64,000 nucleotides of DNA from Actinomadura sp. K4S16 (GCF_008327685.1 NZ_BDDE01000018.1:357312-421311), one strand, 5' to 3'. Positions 34,002 through 43,134 are shown, counted from the first letter of the stretch. Numbers and translations are program-made. The notes: generated by a model not told the origin, from the letters alone.

Positions 34002-34325
34002 ATGTTCGCTTTCACCGGGCCGGATGTGCTGGTCACTTACGAGCGTTCCGGGGGATTCGCCGGAATTCACCGGAAAGTGACCGTCGACATGTCGGGAACG
34101 GCCCTCGTCAATGACGAGAAGGTCGTGCTCGGCGCGGCGGAGATGAGCGGCCTGCGGAACGCGCTGGGCCGCGTCGTCACCACCTGGTCCTCGTCGGACG
34201 GCTGCCAGGTGGCCGACCACTTCACCTACACGCTCACCTACCGCGGGCACCGGGCGACCCGGTGCCTGCTGCCGTCCGACTGGCGCGAGGCCGTCGAGCG
34301 GCTGGAGGCGCTGACCCGGCGGTGA
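34002..34325 (+). CDS. emfourin-like (M4 metalloprotease inhibitor) protein
   Basis: 107 residues from the ATG at 34002, preceded by AAAGGAGG. The strand pattern LVTYERSGGFAGIHRKVTVD, with the GGFAG turn, and the later DHFTYTLTYRG match the emfourin family, small proteins that block protealysin and related M4 proteases. No signal peptide, so it would act inside the cell. It follows the SSI gene by 75 bases on the same strand; no M4 protease gene is in the window. The family call rests on recalled motif patterns. Confidence 0.72.
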   Translation: MFAFTGPDVLVTYERSGGFAGIHRKVTVDMSGTALVNDEKVVLGAAEMSGLRNALGRVVTTWSSSDGCQVADHFTYTLTYRGHRATRCLLPSDWREAVERLEALTRR

Positions 34326-34343
34326 GCCCGGGAGTCGCCGCCC

Positions 34344-34499
34344 TCAGGCGCAGGCGCGCGTGTGCAGCTCGCGCATCGTCGCCTCGAGGGCGGCGACCGG
34401 GCCGTCCACCGGGACGCCCGGCGCCACGTCCTGCACCGGGATGGCGCTGACCGGCCCGGCCGGGGCGCCCAGCGAAGCGGAGCGCGGCCCGCCCCTCAC
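34344..34499 (-). CDS. small ORF coupled to the cebR stop
   Basis: 51 codons; the GTG at 34499 overlaps the cebR TGA (GTGA), the same coupling used throughout this operon. The peptide is Pro/Gly/Val-rich and ends EATMRELHTRACA. I do not recognise it. It may be a small protein, a decayed gene remnant, or a chance frame in GC-rich DNA. Confidence 0.3.
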   Translation of the reverse strand: MRGGPRSASLGAPAGPVSAIPVQDVAPGVPVDGPVAALEATMRELHTRACA

Positions 34500-35506
34500 G
34501 CGGAGTCGCGCAGGACCAGGTGGGGGCGCAGGATGACCACCGGTTCCGCGACGGTCTCGCCGCGGATCCGCGAGATCAGCAGCCGGGACATCTCCCGGCC
34601 CATCTCCTCCGGCGACTGGTGGACGCTGCTGAGCGGCGGGTCGGCCAGCGGCGCGGCGGCCGAGTCGTCGAAGCCGATCACCGCCACGTCCTCGGGGATG
34701 CGGCGCCCGCTGCGGTGCAGGACGCGCAGCGCGCCGAGCGCCATCGGGTCGTCGGCGGCGAACACCGCGTCCAGGGCCGGCTCGGCGGCCAGCAGCCGCT
34801 CCGCCGCGGTGATGCCGCTGGCCTCGCCGAAGTCGCCGTACTCGACGTACTCGGGCAGCCCCGCCTCGGCGAGCGCCTCCCGGTACCCGGCCAGCCGGTC
34901 GATGCCGACCCCCATGTCCTGCGGGCCGGCGATGGTCGCGATGCGCCGCCGGCCGCCCGCGATGAGGTGGCCGACGGCCTCGCGGGCGCCGCTGCGGTTG
35001 TCGACGTCGACGTAGCTGACCGGGTGCAGGCCCGGCGGGCGGCCGCCGAGGACGGTCGGCACGCCGTTGGCCTCCAGCTTGGCGGGCAGCGGGTCCTCGG
35101 CGTGCAGGGAGGTGAGGAGCACCCCGTCCACGTGCTGGGTGGTGAGGTACTCCTCCAGCCGTCCGTACTCGTCGGGGGAGCGGGCGAGGGCGAGCAGGAG
35201 CTGCAGGCCGGTGTCGCCGAGGCCGTTGCTGATCCCGCGGATGATCCCGGCGAAGTACGGCTCGCCGAACAGCCGCTGGTCCGACTCGGCGACCACCAGC
35301 GCCACGGTGTCGGTGCGGCGGGTGACGAGCGTGCGGGCCGCGCGGTTCGGCACGTACCCGAGCTCGTCGATCGCCTTCAGCACCGCCTCGCGGGCCTGCG
35401 GGCTGACCCGCGGCGAGCCGTTGACCACCCGGGACACCGTGCCGCGGCCCACACCGGCCCGCGCCGCGACCTCCTCAAGGGTCGGGCGCGTGCTCCTGCC
35501 CGTCAT
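34496..35506 (-). CDS. cebR: CebR, LacI-family cello-oligosaccharide-responsive repressor
   Basis: 336 residues. HTH PTLEEVAARAGVGRGTVSRVVNGSPRVSPQAREAVLKAI, hinge RAARTLVTRRTDT, then the effector-binding domain. It is the last full gene of cebE-cebF-cebG-bglC-cebR, 33 bases after bglC, whereas in Streptomyces cebR usually lies upstream of cebE. Its expected operator TGGGAGCGCTCCCA occurs before cebE and before the first ABC module. In Streptomyces cellobiose and cellotriose release CebR from DNA. Confidence 0.88.
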   Translation of the reverse strand: MTGRSTRPTLEEVAARAGVGRGTVSRVVNGSPRVSPQAREAVLKAIDELGYVPNRAARTLVTRRTDTVALVVAESDQRLFGEPYFAGIIRGISNGLGDTGLQLLLALARSPDEYGRLEEYLTTQHVDGVLLTSLHAEDPLPAKLEANGVPTVLGGRPPGLHPVSYVDVDNRSGAREAVGHLIAGGRRRIATIAGPQDMGVGIDRLAGYREALAEAGLPEYVEYGDFGEASGITAAERLLAAEPALDAVFAADDPMALGALRVLHRSGRRIPEDVAVIGFDDSAAAPLADPPLSSVHQSPEEMGREMSRLLISRIRGETVAEPVVILRPHLVLRDSA

Positions 35507-35539
35507 GTGGCCCCCTCCGTCCGTACCGTCGCCCCCGAG

Positions 35540-36964
35540 TCAGCCCCGCTCGGGCAGCCCGCCCCGCCGGATCACTCCGGCGTACCACCGTGCGCTGTCC
35601 TTGGGCACCCGGCGCTGCGTGGCGTAATCGACGTGGACCAGCCCGAAACGCTTGGAGTAGCCCCAAGCCCATTCGAAATTATCCAGCAGCGACCATGTGA
35701 AATAGCCCCGCAGCGGGACGCCCTCGGAAATGGCGTCGTGGCACGCCCGGAGGTGGGCGTCGAGATAGGCGATGCGGCCGGCGTCTTGGACCGTGCCATC
35801 GCCGTCCGGAACCTCGTCGTAGCCGGCGCCGTTCTCGGTGATGTACAGCGGGACGGCCGGGTACTCGCGGTGCAGCCGGGTCAGCACCTCGTGCAGCCCG
35901 CTCTCGTCGATCTCCCAGCCCATCCCGGTGACCGGGCGTCCGGCCGAGACGAACCGGACGTGGGCGCTGCCCGGCCACGGGGAGTTCGTCGCGAACGGCG
36001 ACGACGCCGTCTGCGCCGCCTCGCCGGGCGTGCCCGCGACGGTGTGCCGCGAGTAGTAGTTGATGCCGAGCTGGTCGATCGGCCGGTTGATGACCGCGAG
36101 GTCCGCGTCCGGCGGGGTGAACCCGTAGACCGAGGTGTCGGCGAGGACGTCGTCGGGGTAGCGGCCGAGCAGCAGCGGGTCGAGGAACAGCCGGTTCTGC
36201 AGCCCGTCGATGCGGCGCGCCGCGTCCAGGTCGGCGGGGTCCTCGGTGGCGGGGGAGACCGCGTAGAGGTTGACGGCGGCGCCGAAGCGGTTGTCCGGGC
36301 GGCGGGCGCGCATCGCGTCCACGGCCAGGCCGTGGCCGAGCATCAGATGGTGCGCGGCCAGCAGGGACGCCGAGGGGTCGATGCGCCCGGGCGCGTGGTC
36401 GCCCGACGCGTAGCCGAGGAAAGCCGCGCACCACGGCTCGTTGACCGTCATCCAGTTCGTGACGCGGTCGCCGAGCGCCGCGTGCACGTGGTCGGCGTAC
36501 TCGGCGAACCGGTGGGCGGTGTCCCGCTCGGGCCAGCCGCCCTTGTCCTCCAGCGGCTGCGGGAGGTCCCAGTGGTAGAGCGTCGGCCACGGCTCGATGC
36601 CCGCCTCCAGCAGCGCGTCGACCAGCCGCCGGTAGAAGTCGAGGCCCTCGGGGTTGAAGTCCCCGGCCCCGGTGGGCTGCACGCGCGGCCAGGAGATCGA
36701 GAACCGGTACGCGGTGAGGCCGAGGTCGGCCATGAGCGCCACGTCCTCGGGGAACCGGTGGTAGTGGTCCACCGCGACGTCGCCGGTGTCGCCGCCCAGG
36801 GTCTTGCCCGGCGTGCGGGAGAAGGTGTCCCAGATGGACGGTCCGCGCCCGCCCTCGCCCGCGGCGCCCTCGATCTGGTAGGCCGCGGTGGCGGCCCCCC
36901 AGCGGAACCCGGTCGGGAAAGGTGCGGCGGGAGCCGCGCTGGTGTCGTCCTTGAGGGAGGTCAC
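35540..36964 (-). CDS. bglC: BglC, GH1 beta-glucosidase
   Basis: 474 residues; GTG at 36964 overlaps the cebG stop. Starts FPTGFRWGAATAAYQIEG after a short extension. Acid/base E176 in TVNEP, nucleophile E377 in ITENG, and WSLLDNFEWAWGYSKRFGLVHVDY near the end. Cytoplasmic: hydrolyses imported cellobiose and cellotriose to glucose, which removes the CebR inducer. Gene order after cebG matches Streptomyces. Confidence 0.93.
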   Translation of the reverse strand: MTSLKDDTSAAPAAPFPTGFRWGAATAAYQIEGAAGEGGRGPSIWDTFSRTPGKTLGGDTGDVAVDHYHRFPEDVALMADLGLTAYRFSISWPRVQPTGAGDFNPEGLDFYRRLVDALLEAGIEPWPTLYHWDLPQPLEDKGGWPERDTAHRFAEYADHVHAALGDRVTNWMTVNEPWCAAFLGYASGDHAPGRIDPSASLLAAHHLMLGHGLAVDAMRARRPDNRFGAAVNLYAVSPATEDPADLDAARRIDGLQNRLFLDPLLLGRYPDDVLADTSVYGFTPPDADLAVINRPIDQLGINYYSRHTVAGTPGEAAQTASSPFATNSPWPGSAHVRFVSAGRPVTGMGWEIDESGLHEVLTRLHREYPAVPLYITENGAGYDEVPDGDGTVQDAGRIAYLDAHLRACHDAISEGVPLRGYFTWSLLDNFEWAWGYSKRFGLVHVDYATQRRVPKDSARWYAGVIRRGGLPERG

Positions 36965-37863
36965 GCCTTCACAGCACCTTCCATGATCCCGCCGATGATC
37001 TGGCGGCCGAAAATGATGAACACGACGAGCAGCGGCAGGATCGCCACGCTGGTGCCGGCGAACATGAGCGTGTAGTCCTTGAAGTAGGCGTTCGCCAGGT
37101 TGTTGATGGACAGCTGCACCGTCGGGTTGTCCGGGCTCAGCACCGCGAGCGGCCACATGAACTCGTTCCAGGTCTGCATGAACGTGAACAGCCCGAGGAC
37201 GCCCGCGGCGGGGCGCAGCGCGGGGAGCACGACCCGCCAGTAGATGCCGAACGTGGTGCACCCGTCGACGCGGGCCGCCTCGATCAGCTCGTCCGGCACG
37301 GCCTGGTCGGCGTACTGCCGCATCATGAACACCCCGAACCCGGTGACCAGGAACGGGACGATGACCGCCTGCAGGTGGTTCTGCCAGCCCAGCTTCACCA
37401 TGATCATGTAAAGCGGGATGATGCCCATCTGCACCGGGATCATCATCGTCGCGATGATGGTGAGCAGCAGTCCGTTCTTGCCGCGGAAGCGCAGTTTGGC
37501 GAACGCGAACCCGGCCAGCGAGGCGAAGAAGACCGTGGAGACCGTCACCGCGGCGGAGGCGATCGCCGAGTTCAGCAGGCCCTTGGCGAAGTAGGCCTCG
37601 GGGTTGTCGAACAGCCGGCCGACGTTGTCGCCGCCGTGGGCGCCGGGCAGCAGCGGCGGCGGGACGTCGGCGACCACGCTGTTCGTGCGGGTCGCCACGA
37701 TGATCATCCAGTAGATCGGGAAGATCGACAGCGCCAGTGCCACGATCAGCGTGAGGTAGGTCAGCGGGCTGGCGTTCCACAGGCCGCGATAGCGGCCGGG
37801 GTGGGCGGCGGCGCGCCTGCCGCCCTGGGGCCGGCCGTCGGGGCCGGCGAGGAGCGTGGTCAC
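36961..37863 (-). CDS. cebG: CebG, cello-oligosaccharide ABC permease
   Basis: 300 residues, six membrane helices, with the EAA loop LIEAARVDGCTTFGIYWRVVLP and the QTWNEFMWP segment typical of MalG-type permeases. GTG overlaps the cebF stop (GTGA). Pairs with CebF. Confidence 0.92.
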   Translation of the reverse strand: MTTLLAGPDGRPQGGRRAAAHPGRYRGLWNASPLTYLTLIVALALSIFPIYWMIIVATRTNSVVADVPPPLLPGAHGGDNVGRLFDNPEAYFAKGLLNSAIASAAVTVSTVFFASLAGFAFAKLRFRGKNGLLLTIIATMMIPVQMGIIPLYMIMVKLGWQNHLQAVIVPFLVTGFGVFMMRQYADQAVPDELIEAARVDGCTTFGIYWRVVLPALRPAAGVLGLFTFMQTWNEFMWPLAVLSPDNPTVQLSINNLANAYFKDYTLMFAGTSVAILPLLVVFIIFGRQIIGGIMEGAVKA

Positions 37864-38849
37864 TTGGAGCCTCCCGTGCGCCGCACGGCCAGGAAGTTGA
37901 TCAGGGAGAACACGATGATCATCACGAACAGCGCCCAGGCGACGGTCGCGCCGTAGCCGTACCGGTCATGGCCGAAAGCGTTGTCGTACATGTACATCGT
38001 GATCGTCTGGAACTGGTGGCCCGCGCCGCCGTCCATCTTGTTGGGGGTGCCGACGCTGAACAGGACGGGCTCGGTGAACAGCTGCAGCCCGCCGATCGTC
38101 GAGATGATCACCGTGAAGATGATCGTGGGGCGCAGCATCGGGACCGTGATCTGCCAGAACTGCCGGATCCGGGACGCGCCGTCGATCGCGGCGGCCTCGT
38201 AGAGGTCCTTCGGGATCGCCTGCATGGCGGCGAGGTAGATGAGCGCGTTGTAGCCGGTCCAGCGCCAGTCCACCATCATCGCGATGGCGGCCCAGGACCA
38301 GCCGCGGCTGCTCTGCCAGCTGATCGGGTCGATGCCGATCAGCCCGATCGCCCAGTTGACCATGCCCCAGTCCCGGTCGAACATCTGGGTGAACACGATC
38401 GCGACGGCGGCGGTCGAGGTGACCAGCGGGGCGACCATCCCGATCCGGAACAGCGTCGGCAGCCGCATCCGCCGGTTCAGGGTGTTGGCGATGAGCAGCG
38501 CGAGCAGCAGCTGCGGGACGGTCGACAGGACGAAGATCCCGAGGGTGTTGACCGTGGCGTGCCAGAAGTCGGCGTCGCCCAGCAGGTAGTCGTAGTTGTC
38601 GAGCCCGACGAACTTGCGCGTCCCGGACGCCAGCTCCCAGTCGTGCAGGGAGACCCAGAGCGTGTAGACGAGCGGGAAGGCGCCGAAGACCAGGAAGACG
38701 AGGTAGAACGGCGAGATGAAGGCGTAGGGTGCGCCCTTCACGTCGAGCCGGGTGAGCCGCGCGCGCCAGGCGCTGCGCGGCCCGGGCGGCGCCGCCGCGG
38801 GCGAGGCGGACGGCGGGCCGTTCCGGTTGGGGCGCAGATCGGTGGTCAC
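37860..38849 (-). CDS. cebF: CebF, cello-oligosaccharide ABC permease
   Basis: 329 residues, MalF-type permease with the EAA loop YEAAAIDGASRIRQFWQITVP. GTG at 38849, preceded by AAAGGAGG. Separated from cebE by 108 bases that contain a strong hairpin, unlike the other gene junctions of this operon, which overlap. Confidence 0.92.
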   Translation of the reverse strand: MTTDLRPNRNGPPSASPAAAPPGPRSAWRARLTRLDVKGAPYAFISPFYLVFLVFGAFPLVYTLWVSLHDWELASGTRKFVGLDNYDYLLGDADFWHATVNTLGIFVLSTVPQLLLALLIANTLNRRMRLPTLFRIGMVAPLVTSTAAVAIVFTQMFDRDWGMVNWAIGLIGIDPISWQSSRGWSWAAIAMMVDWRWTGYNALIYLAAMQAIPKDLYEAAAIDGASRIRQFWQITVPMLRPTIIFTVIISTIGGLQLFTEPVLFSVGTPNKMDGGAGHQFQTITMYMYDNAFGHDRYGYGATVAWALFVMIIVFSLINFLAVRRTGGSK

Positions 38850-38894
38850 GTCGTGCGCCTCCTTTCCGAGGACGGGACGAAGCGGGAAGTGGGA

Positions 38895-38940
38895 ACGGCG
38901 GCGGCGCCGGCGGGGAGGTGTCGGCCGGCGCCGCCGCCGT
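38895..38940 (-). other. intercistronic hairpin between cebE and cebF
   Basis: Perfect 17-bp stem: ACGGCGGCGGCGCCGGC (38895-38911) and GCCGGCGCCGCCGCCGT (38924-38940) around a 12-base loop. Starts 18 bases after the cebE stop. It lacks a U-run. Such a stem can partly terminate transcription or protect the upstream mRNA, giving more binding protein than permease. Confidence 0.8.
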
Positions 38941-38957
38941 GGTCGGGGGACCGCCGG

Positions 38958-40265
38958 CTAGCGGGCGGCCTTCTTCGCCTCGTCGACGGACTTCGTCCAG
39001 GCCTCATCGGGCTTCTGCCGGCCCTGGCCCACGGAGACCAGGACGTTCTCCACCGCGGCCCGCACGTCCTCGTGCTTCGGCCCGAGGTAGACCGGCTTCA
39101 CCCCGGCCACCAGCTGGCCGAAGATCTGCCCGACGGGGGCGTCGTTGAAGTAGGCGCTCTTGGCGCCCGCGACCGCCGGGTCCTGCGCGGCCTGCGGCGA
39201 GGACGGGAAGACGTTCGAGGCCTTGTACGCGCCGACCTGGCCCTCGGGGGAGGTCAGGAACTTGGCGAGTTCGGCGGCCGCCTTGGCGTGCTTGGTCTGC
39301 TTGGGCACCGCGAGCCACGAGCCGCCCCAGTAGCCGGCGCCGCCGGGCGTGGTCGCCACGTCCCACTTGCCCTTGCCCGAGTCGCCGGCGAACTCCTCGA
39401 TGCCGCCGAGCATCCAGGACGGGCACGGCAGGGTCGCGAAGGTGTCCCGCTTGAGGGCGGTCTGCCACGGCGGGGTGAAGATCGACATGTCGGAGGTGAG
39501 CTTGCTCTGCTCGAACTTCAGCGCCGTGTCGAACGCCTGCTTGACCGCCGGGTTGCTGTCGAAGACGAGGTTGTTGCTCTTGTCGAAGAAGCTGTAGCCC
39601 GGTCCGGCGCCGGCGTTCTGCAGGACGGTGGCGCGGAACACGGCGGTGGGGCCGTCGAGCCACTTGGTGCCGGGCACCTTCTGCTGGAACTTCTGGCCCG
39701 TGGACAGGAACGCGTCCCACGTCGGCCAGAGCTTGCCGACCTCGGCGCGGTCGGTGGGCAGGTCCGCCTTCTTGAACAGGTCCTTGCGGTAGCACATGGC
39801 GAGGGGGCCGACGTCGGTGCCGAGGCCGACGAGCTGCTTGCCGTCCGGGCTGAGGCCCATCTGCCACTTCCACGGCAGGAAGTTCTTCTCCAGGTCCTTG
39901 CCGCCGTAGTCGAACAGGTTGAGGAACTTGGCCTTCTGCTGCATGTACAGCGGCAGGATGCCCTCCTCCAGCATGACGACGTCGCCGGCGCCGCTGCCGG
40001 TCGCCATCCACTGCTGGATGCGCGGCTTGTACTCGTCCAGCGTGGAGACCTTGCGCTGCTTGATCTTCACGTTCGGGTGGGACTGCTCGTACTGCTTGTA
40101 GAGCGCGTCGTAACCCGGCTCGCCGAAGACGTCGACGGTGAGCTCGACGGGCCCGCTGTCGGAGCCTCCCTTGTCGTCGTCGCCGTCGCCGCACGCGACG
40201 GCGAGGCCGCCGACGAGTACCGCCGCCATCGCCGTACTCAGTCCGCGCCGCATGATGGCCCTCAT
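38958..40265 (-). CDS. cebE: CebE, cello-oligosaccharide-binding lipoprotein
   Basis: 435 residues. Signal peptide with lipobox LAVAC followed by an acidic Gly/Asp linker, then a family 1 solute-binding domain (VELTVDVFGEPGYDALYKQYEQSHPNVKI, ending KPDEAWTKSVDEAKKAAR). GAGAGGGG precedes the ATG at 40265. First gene of the ceb operon, with a CebR box immediately downstream of the predicted promoter. Cell-surface receptor for cellobiose and cellotriose by homology and context. Confidence 0.92.
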   Translation of the reverse strand: MRAIMRRGLSTAMAAVLVGGLAVACGDGDDDKGGSDSGPVELTVDVFGEPGYDALYKQYEQSHPNVKIKQRKVSTLDEYKPRIQQWMATGSGAGDVVMLEEGILPLYMQQKAKFLNLFDYGGKDLEKNFLPWKWQMGLSPDGKQLVGLGTDVGPLAMCYRKDLFKKADLPTDRAEVGKLWPTWDAFLSTGQKFQQKVPGTKWLDGPTAVFRATVLQNAGAGPGYSFFDKSNNLVFDSNPAVKQAFDTALKFEQSKLTSDMSIFTPPWQTALKRDTFATLPCPSWMLGGIEEFAGDSGKGKWDVATTPGGAGYWGGSWLAVPKQTKHAKAAAELAKFLTSPEGQVGAYKASNVFPSSPQAAQDPAVAGAKSAYFNDAPVGQIFGQLVAGVKPVYLGPKHEDVRAAVENVLVSVGQGRQKPDEAWTKSVDEAKKAAR

Positions 40266-40301
40266 GGCGGACCCCTCTCAGGTTGTCGTGGTGCATCGGT
40301 G

Positions 40302-40315
40302 TGGGAGCGCTCCCA
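40302..40315. promoter_or_regulatory. CebR operator TGGGAGCGCTCCCA before cebE
   Basis: Perfect palindrome (16 bases, counting the flanking G and C). It lies between the predicted -10 and the cebE start, so bound CebR would cover the transcription start. Confidence 0.92.
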
Positions 40316-40318
40316 CGG

Positions 40319-40348
40319 ATGAAAGACCGTGACGCGGCTCACTGTCAA
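40319..40348 (-). promoter_or_regulatory. candidate ceb promoter
   Basis: On the minus strand: TTGACA (40343-40348, exact -35), an 18-base spacer, TTTCAT (40319-40324). The CebR box begins 3 bases further on. Confidence 0.6.
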
Positions 40349-40430
40349 TGTGTCGAAACACAACCGTTACAAGAAGCTGTCTCCCGCGGCACCCTGGTCA
40401 GGCCTGGTCCGACACCCCGTCAGGGCCCGG

Positions 40431-41477
40431 TCAGCCCTCCTTGACGGGGGACAGCCGGGCCGCCGCCGGGGCCGGCGCCGTGGACCGCCGGACGACCAGT
40501 TCCGGCCGGTAGAGCAGCTCGGTGCGGGGCGCGCGGGCGCCGCGGATCTCGTCCAGGACGGTGCTCACCGCGGCCATCGACATCTCCCGCACCGACTGCC
40601 GGACCGTGGTCAGCGGGGGGTCGAGGTAGGCGGTGAGGAGCGAGTCGTCCATGCCGGTCACCGACACGTCCTCGGGGACCTGGAGGCCGCGCGCCCGGGC
40701 GGCCCGGATCGCCCCGAGCGCCATGATGTCGTTGCCGCCGCAGATCGCCGTGCAGCCCGCGTCGAGCAGTTTCGCGGCGGCCGCCTGCCCGCCCTCGACC
40801 GTGTACATGGTGTTGACGATCAGCTCGTCCACCTCGTCCGCGGTGAGCCCGGTGTGCGCGGCCATCCCGCGCCGGAACCCCTCGGTCTTGCGCCGCGTCG
40901 GCACGTAGACGTCCTGTCCGATCGCGAGGCCGATCCGGCGGTGGCCCATTGCGGCCAGATGCGCGACGACGGCCTCCATCGACGCCACGTCGTCGTTGGA
41001 GATAAACGGCGCGTCGATGTCGGGCCGGTAGCCGTTGACCAGGACGATCGGGAGGGCCTGTTCGATCAGCCGCGCGTACCGGGCGCGGTCGGAGTTGGCG
41101 TTGGCGTGCAGGCCGTTGACGAAGATGATCCCGGCGACGCCGCGCTCAAGCAGCATTTCGATGTAGTCGTCCTCGGCGACGCCGCCCGGCGCCTGCGAGC
41201 ACAGCACCGCCATGTACCCGTGCCGGGCCAGGGCGCTCTCGATCACCTCCGCGAACGCCGGGAAGATCGGGTTGGTCAGCTCGGGAATGATCAGCCCGAT
41301 CAGCCCGGCCCGCTGCTGGCGCAGCCGGGCCGGGCGCTCGTAGCCGAGCACGTCCAGGGCGGTCAGCACCGCCTGGCGCGTGGTCGGGGACACGCCCGGC
41401 TTGCCGTTGAGCACGCGGCTCACCGTCGCCTCGCTCACCCCGGCATGTGCCGCGATGTCCGCCAGGCGCGTCGTCAT
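40431..41477 (-). CDS. LacI-family regulator of the alpha-glucoside module
   Basis: 348 residues from the ATG at 41477. HTH TRLADIAAHAGVSEATVSRVLNGKPGVSPTTRQAV, then an effector domain. It ends the operon binding protein - permease - permease - GH13 - LacI, 10 bases after the GH13 stop. The perfect 21-base palindrome before the binding-protein gene is its likely target. Maltose or a related alpha-glucoside is the likely inducer. Confidence 0.88.
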   Translation of the reverse strand: MTTRLADIAAHAGVSEATVSRVLNGKPGVSPTTRQAVLTALDVLGYERPARLRQQRAGLIGLIIPELTNPIFPAFAEVIESALARHGYMAVLCSQAPGGVAEDDYIEMLLERGVAGIIFVNGLHANANSDRARYARLIEQALPIVLVNGYRPDIDAPFISNDDVASMEAVVAHLAAMGHRRIGLAIGQDVYVPTRRKTEGFRRGMAAHTGLTADEVDELIVNTMYTVEGGQAAAAKLLDAGCTAICGGNDIMALGAIRAARARGLQVPEDVSVTGMDDSLLTAYLDPPLTTVRQSVREMSMAAVSTVLDEIRGARAPRTELLYRPELVVRRSTAPAPAAARLSPVKEG

Positions 41478-41487
41478 GGGTTTCAAG

Positions 41488-43134
41488 TTATCCCTCCTCG
41501 GCGTCCCACCACAGCGCGGTGTCCGGGGGCAGGTCGACGTCTCCGCCGCTCGCGGTGCGGTCCGTGTGGACCGGTCCGCTCGCGAGGAGCGGGGTGCCCC
41601 GCACACTGACGCGGGCCGTGGTGTCGCCCATGTTGATCGCGCATGCGAGCCGCCCGTTCCCGCCCCCGGCCTCACGCACGAAGACCAGTGTGCCGGGTGG
41701 GCTCGCGATCCAGTACAAATCGCCGTCACCGAGCGCCGGGTGCTCGCGGCGGATGCGCAGCGCCTCACGGTAGAGCGCCAGCATGGAGCCGGGGTCGCCG
41801 TCCTGCGCCGCGACGGTCAGGTCCCGCCATTCGGTGGGGATCGGGAGCCATGGCGCGGCCCCCGCGCCGAACCCGAACGGCGGCTCCTCGCCCTCCCAGG
41901 GCAGCGGGACGCGGCAGCCGTCGCGGCCGGCGCCCTCGCCGCGCAGCCGCTGCGGGTCCTGCTGGAACTCCTCGGGCAGGTCCAGCACCTCCGGCAGGCC
42001 CAGTTCCTCGCCCTGGTAGACGTAGGACGAGCCGGGCAGCGCGAGCGTCAGCAGCGCGGCCGCGCGGGCGCGCCGCAGGCCGGTCTCGCCGTCGCCGTAC
42101 CGGGTGACGTGCCGTTTCACGTCGTGGTTGGACAGTACCCAGGTCGCGGGCGCGCCGACCGCCCCGGCGGTGCGCAGCGACTCGTCGATCACCGCCCGCA
42201 TCCCGTCCGCCTCCCACGGCGCGGTCAGGTAGTGGAAGTTGAACGCCTGGTGCAGTTCGTCGGGGCGCGTGTAGTCGGCGAGCCGCTGCGGCGTGGGCGC
42301 CCACGCCTCGGCGACGGCGATCCGCTCCCCGTCGTAGGAGTCGAGCAGGCGGCGCCACTCGCGGTGGATGGCGTGGACGGGGTCCTGGTCGAAGTACGGC
42401 AGGACGGCCGTGCCGAGCATCTCCACCTGGTTCGGGTGGCCCACGTCGGGCAGGCCCGGCGCCTTGGCCATGCCGTGCGCGACGTCCACCCGGAAGCCGT
42501 CCACCCCGAGGTCGAGCCAGAACCGCAGGATGTCGGCGAACTCGGCGTGGACCTCGGGGTTCTCCCAGTCCAGGTCGGGCTGCTCGGGCGCGAACAGGTG
42601 CAGGTACCACTGGCCGTCGGGGACCCGCGTCCAGGCGGGGCCGCCGAACACCGACTCCCAGTCGTTCGGGGGTTCGGCGCCGCCGGGGCCCCGCCCGTCG
42701 CGGAAGACGTAGCGGGCGCGCTCGACCGAGCCGGGGGCCGCGGCGAGCGCCGCCTGGAACCAGGCGTGCCGGTCGGAGGTGTGGTTCGGCACCACGTCCA
42801 CGATGATCCGCAGCCCGTGCGCGTGCGCGTCCGCGATCAGGTCGCGGGCGTCGGCGAGCGTGCCGAACAGCGGGTCGACGTCGCGGTAGTCCGCCACGTC
42901 GTAGCCGAAGTCGGCCATCGGGGAGACGTAGAACGGGGTCAGCCACAGCGCGTCGACGCCGAGGCCGGCCAGGTACGGCAGCCGGGACCGGACGCCCGGC
43001 AGGTCGCCGACGCCGTCCCCGTCGGAGTCGGCGAAGCTGCGCACGTACACCTGGTAGATGACGGCGTCGCGCCACCAGCGGGTGCCTCCGCCGCGGTCGC
43101 CGGAGGCGGGGACGAGCAGGGTGTCCTGGGTCAT
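41488..43134 (-). CDS. GH13 alpha-glucosidase
   Basis: 548 residues from the ATG at 43134 (AGAAGGA upstream), cytoplasmic. Oligo-1,6-glucosidase/alpha-glucosidase branch of GH13: WWRDAVIYQVYVRSFADSDGDGVGDL, VPNHTS, nucleophile D217 in GFRVDVAH, acid/base E276 in VAEAW, and D338 in LSNHDV. Hydrolyses imported maltose, maltodextrin or related alpha-glucosides. It is the fourth gene of the alpha-glucoside operon, followed by its LacI regulator. Confidence 0.93.
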   Translation of the reverse strand: MTQDTLLVPASGDRGGGTRWWRDAVIYQVYVRSFADSDGDGVGDLPGVRSRLPYLAGLGVDALWLTPFYVSPMADFGYDVADYRDVDPLFGTLADARDLIADAHAHGLRIIVDVVPNHTSDRHAWFQAALAAAPGSVERARYVFRDGRGPGGAEPPNDWESVFGGPAWTRVPDGQWYLHLFAPEQPDLDWENPEVHAEFADILRFWLDLGVDGFRVDVAHGMAKAPGLPDVGHPNQVEMLGTAVLPYFDQDPVHAIHREWRRLLDSYDGERIAVAEAWAPTPQRLADYTRPDELHQAFNFHYLTAPWEADGMRAVIDESLRTAGAVGAPATWVLSNHDVKRHVTRYGDGETGLRRARAAALLTLALPGSSYVYQGEELGLPEVLDLPEEFQQDPQRLRGEGAGRDGCRVPLPWEGEEPPFGFGAGAAPWLPIPTEWRDLTVAAQDGDPGSMLALYREALRIRREHPALGDGDLYWIASPPGTLVFVREAGGGNGRLACAINMGDTTARVSVRGTPLLASGPVHTDRTASGGDVDLPPDTALWWDAEEG

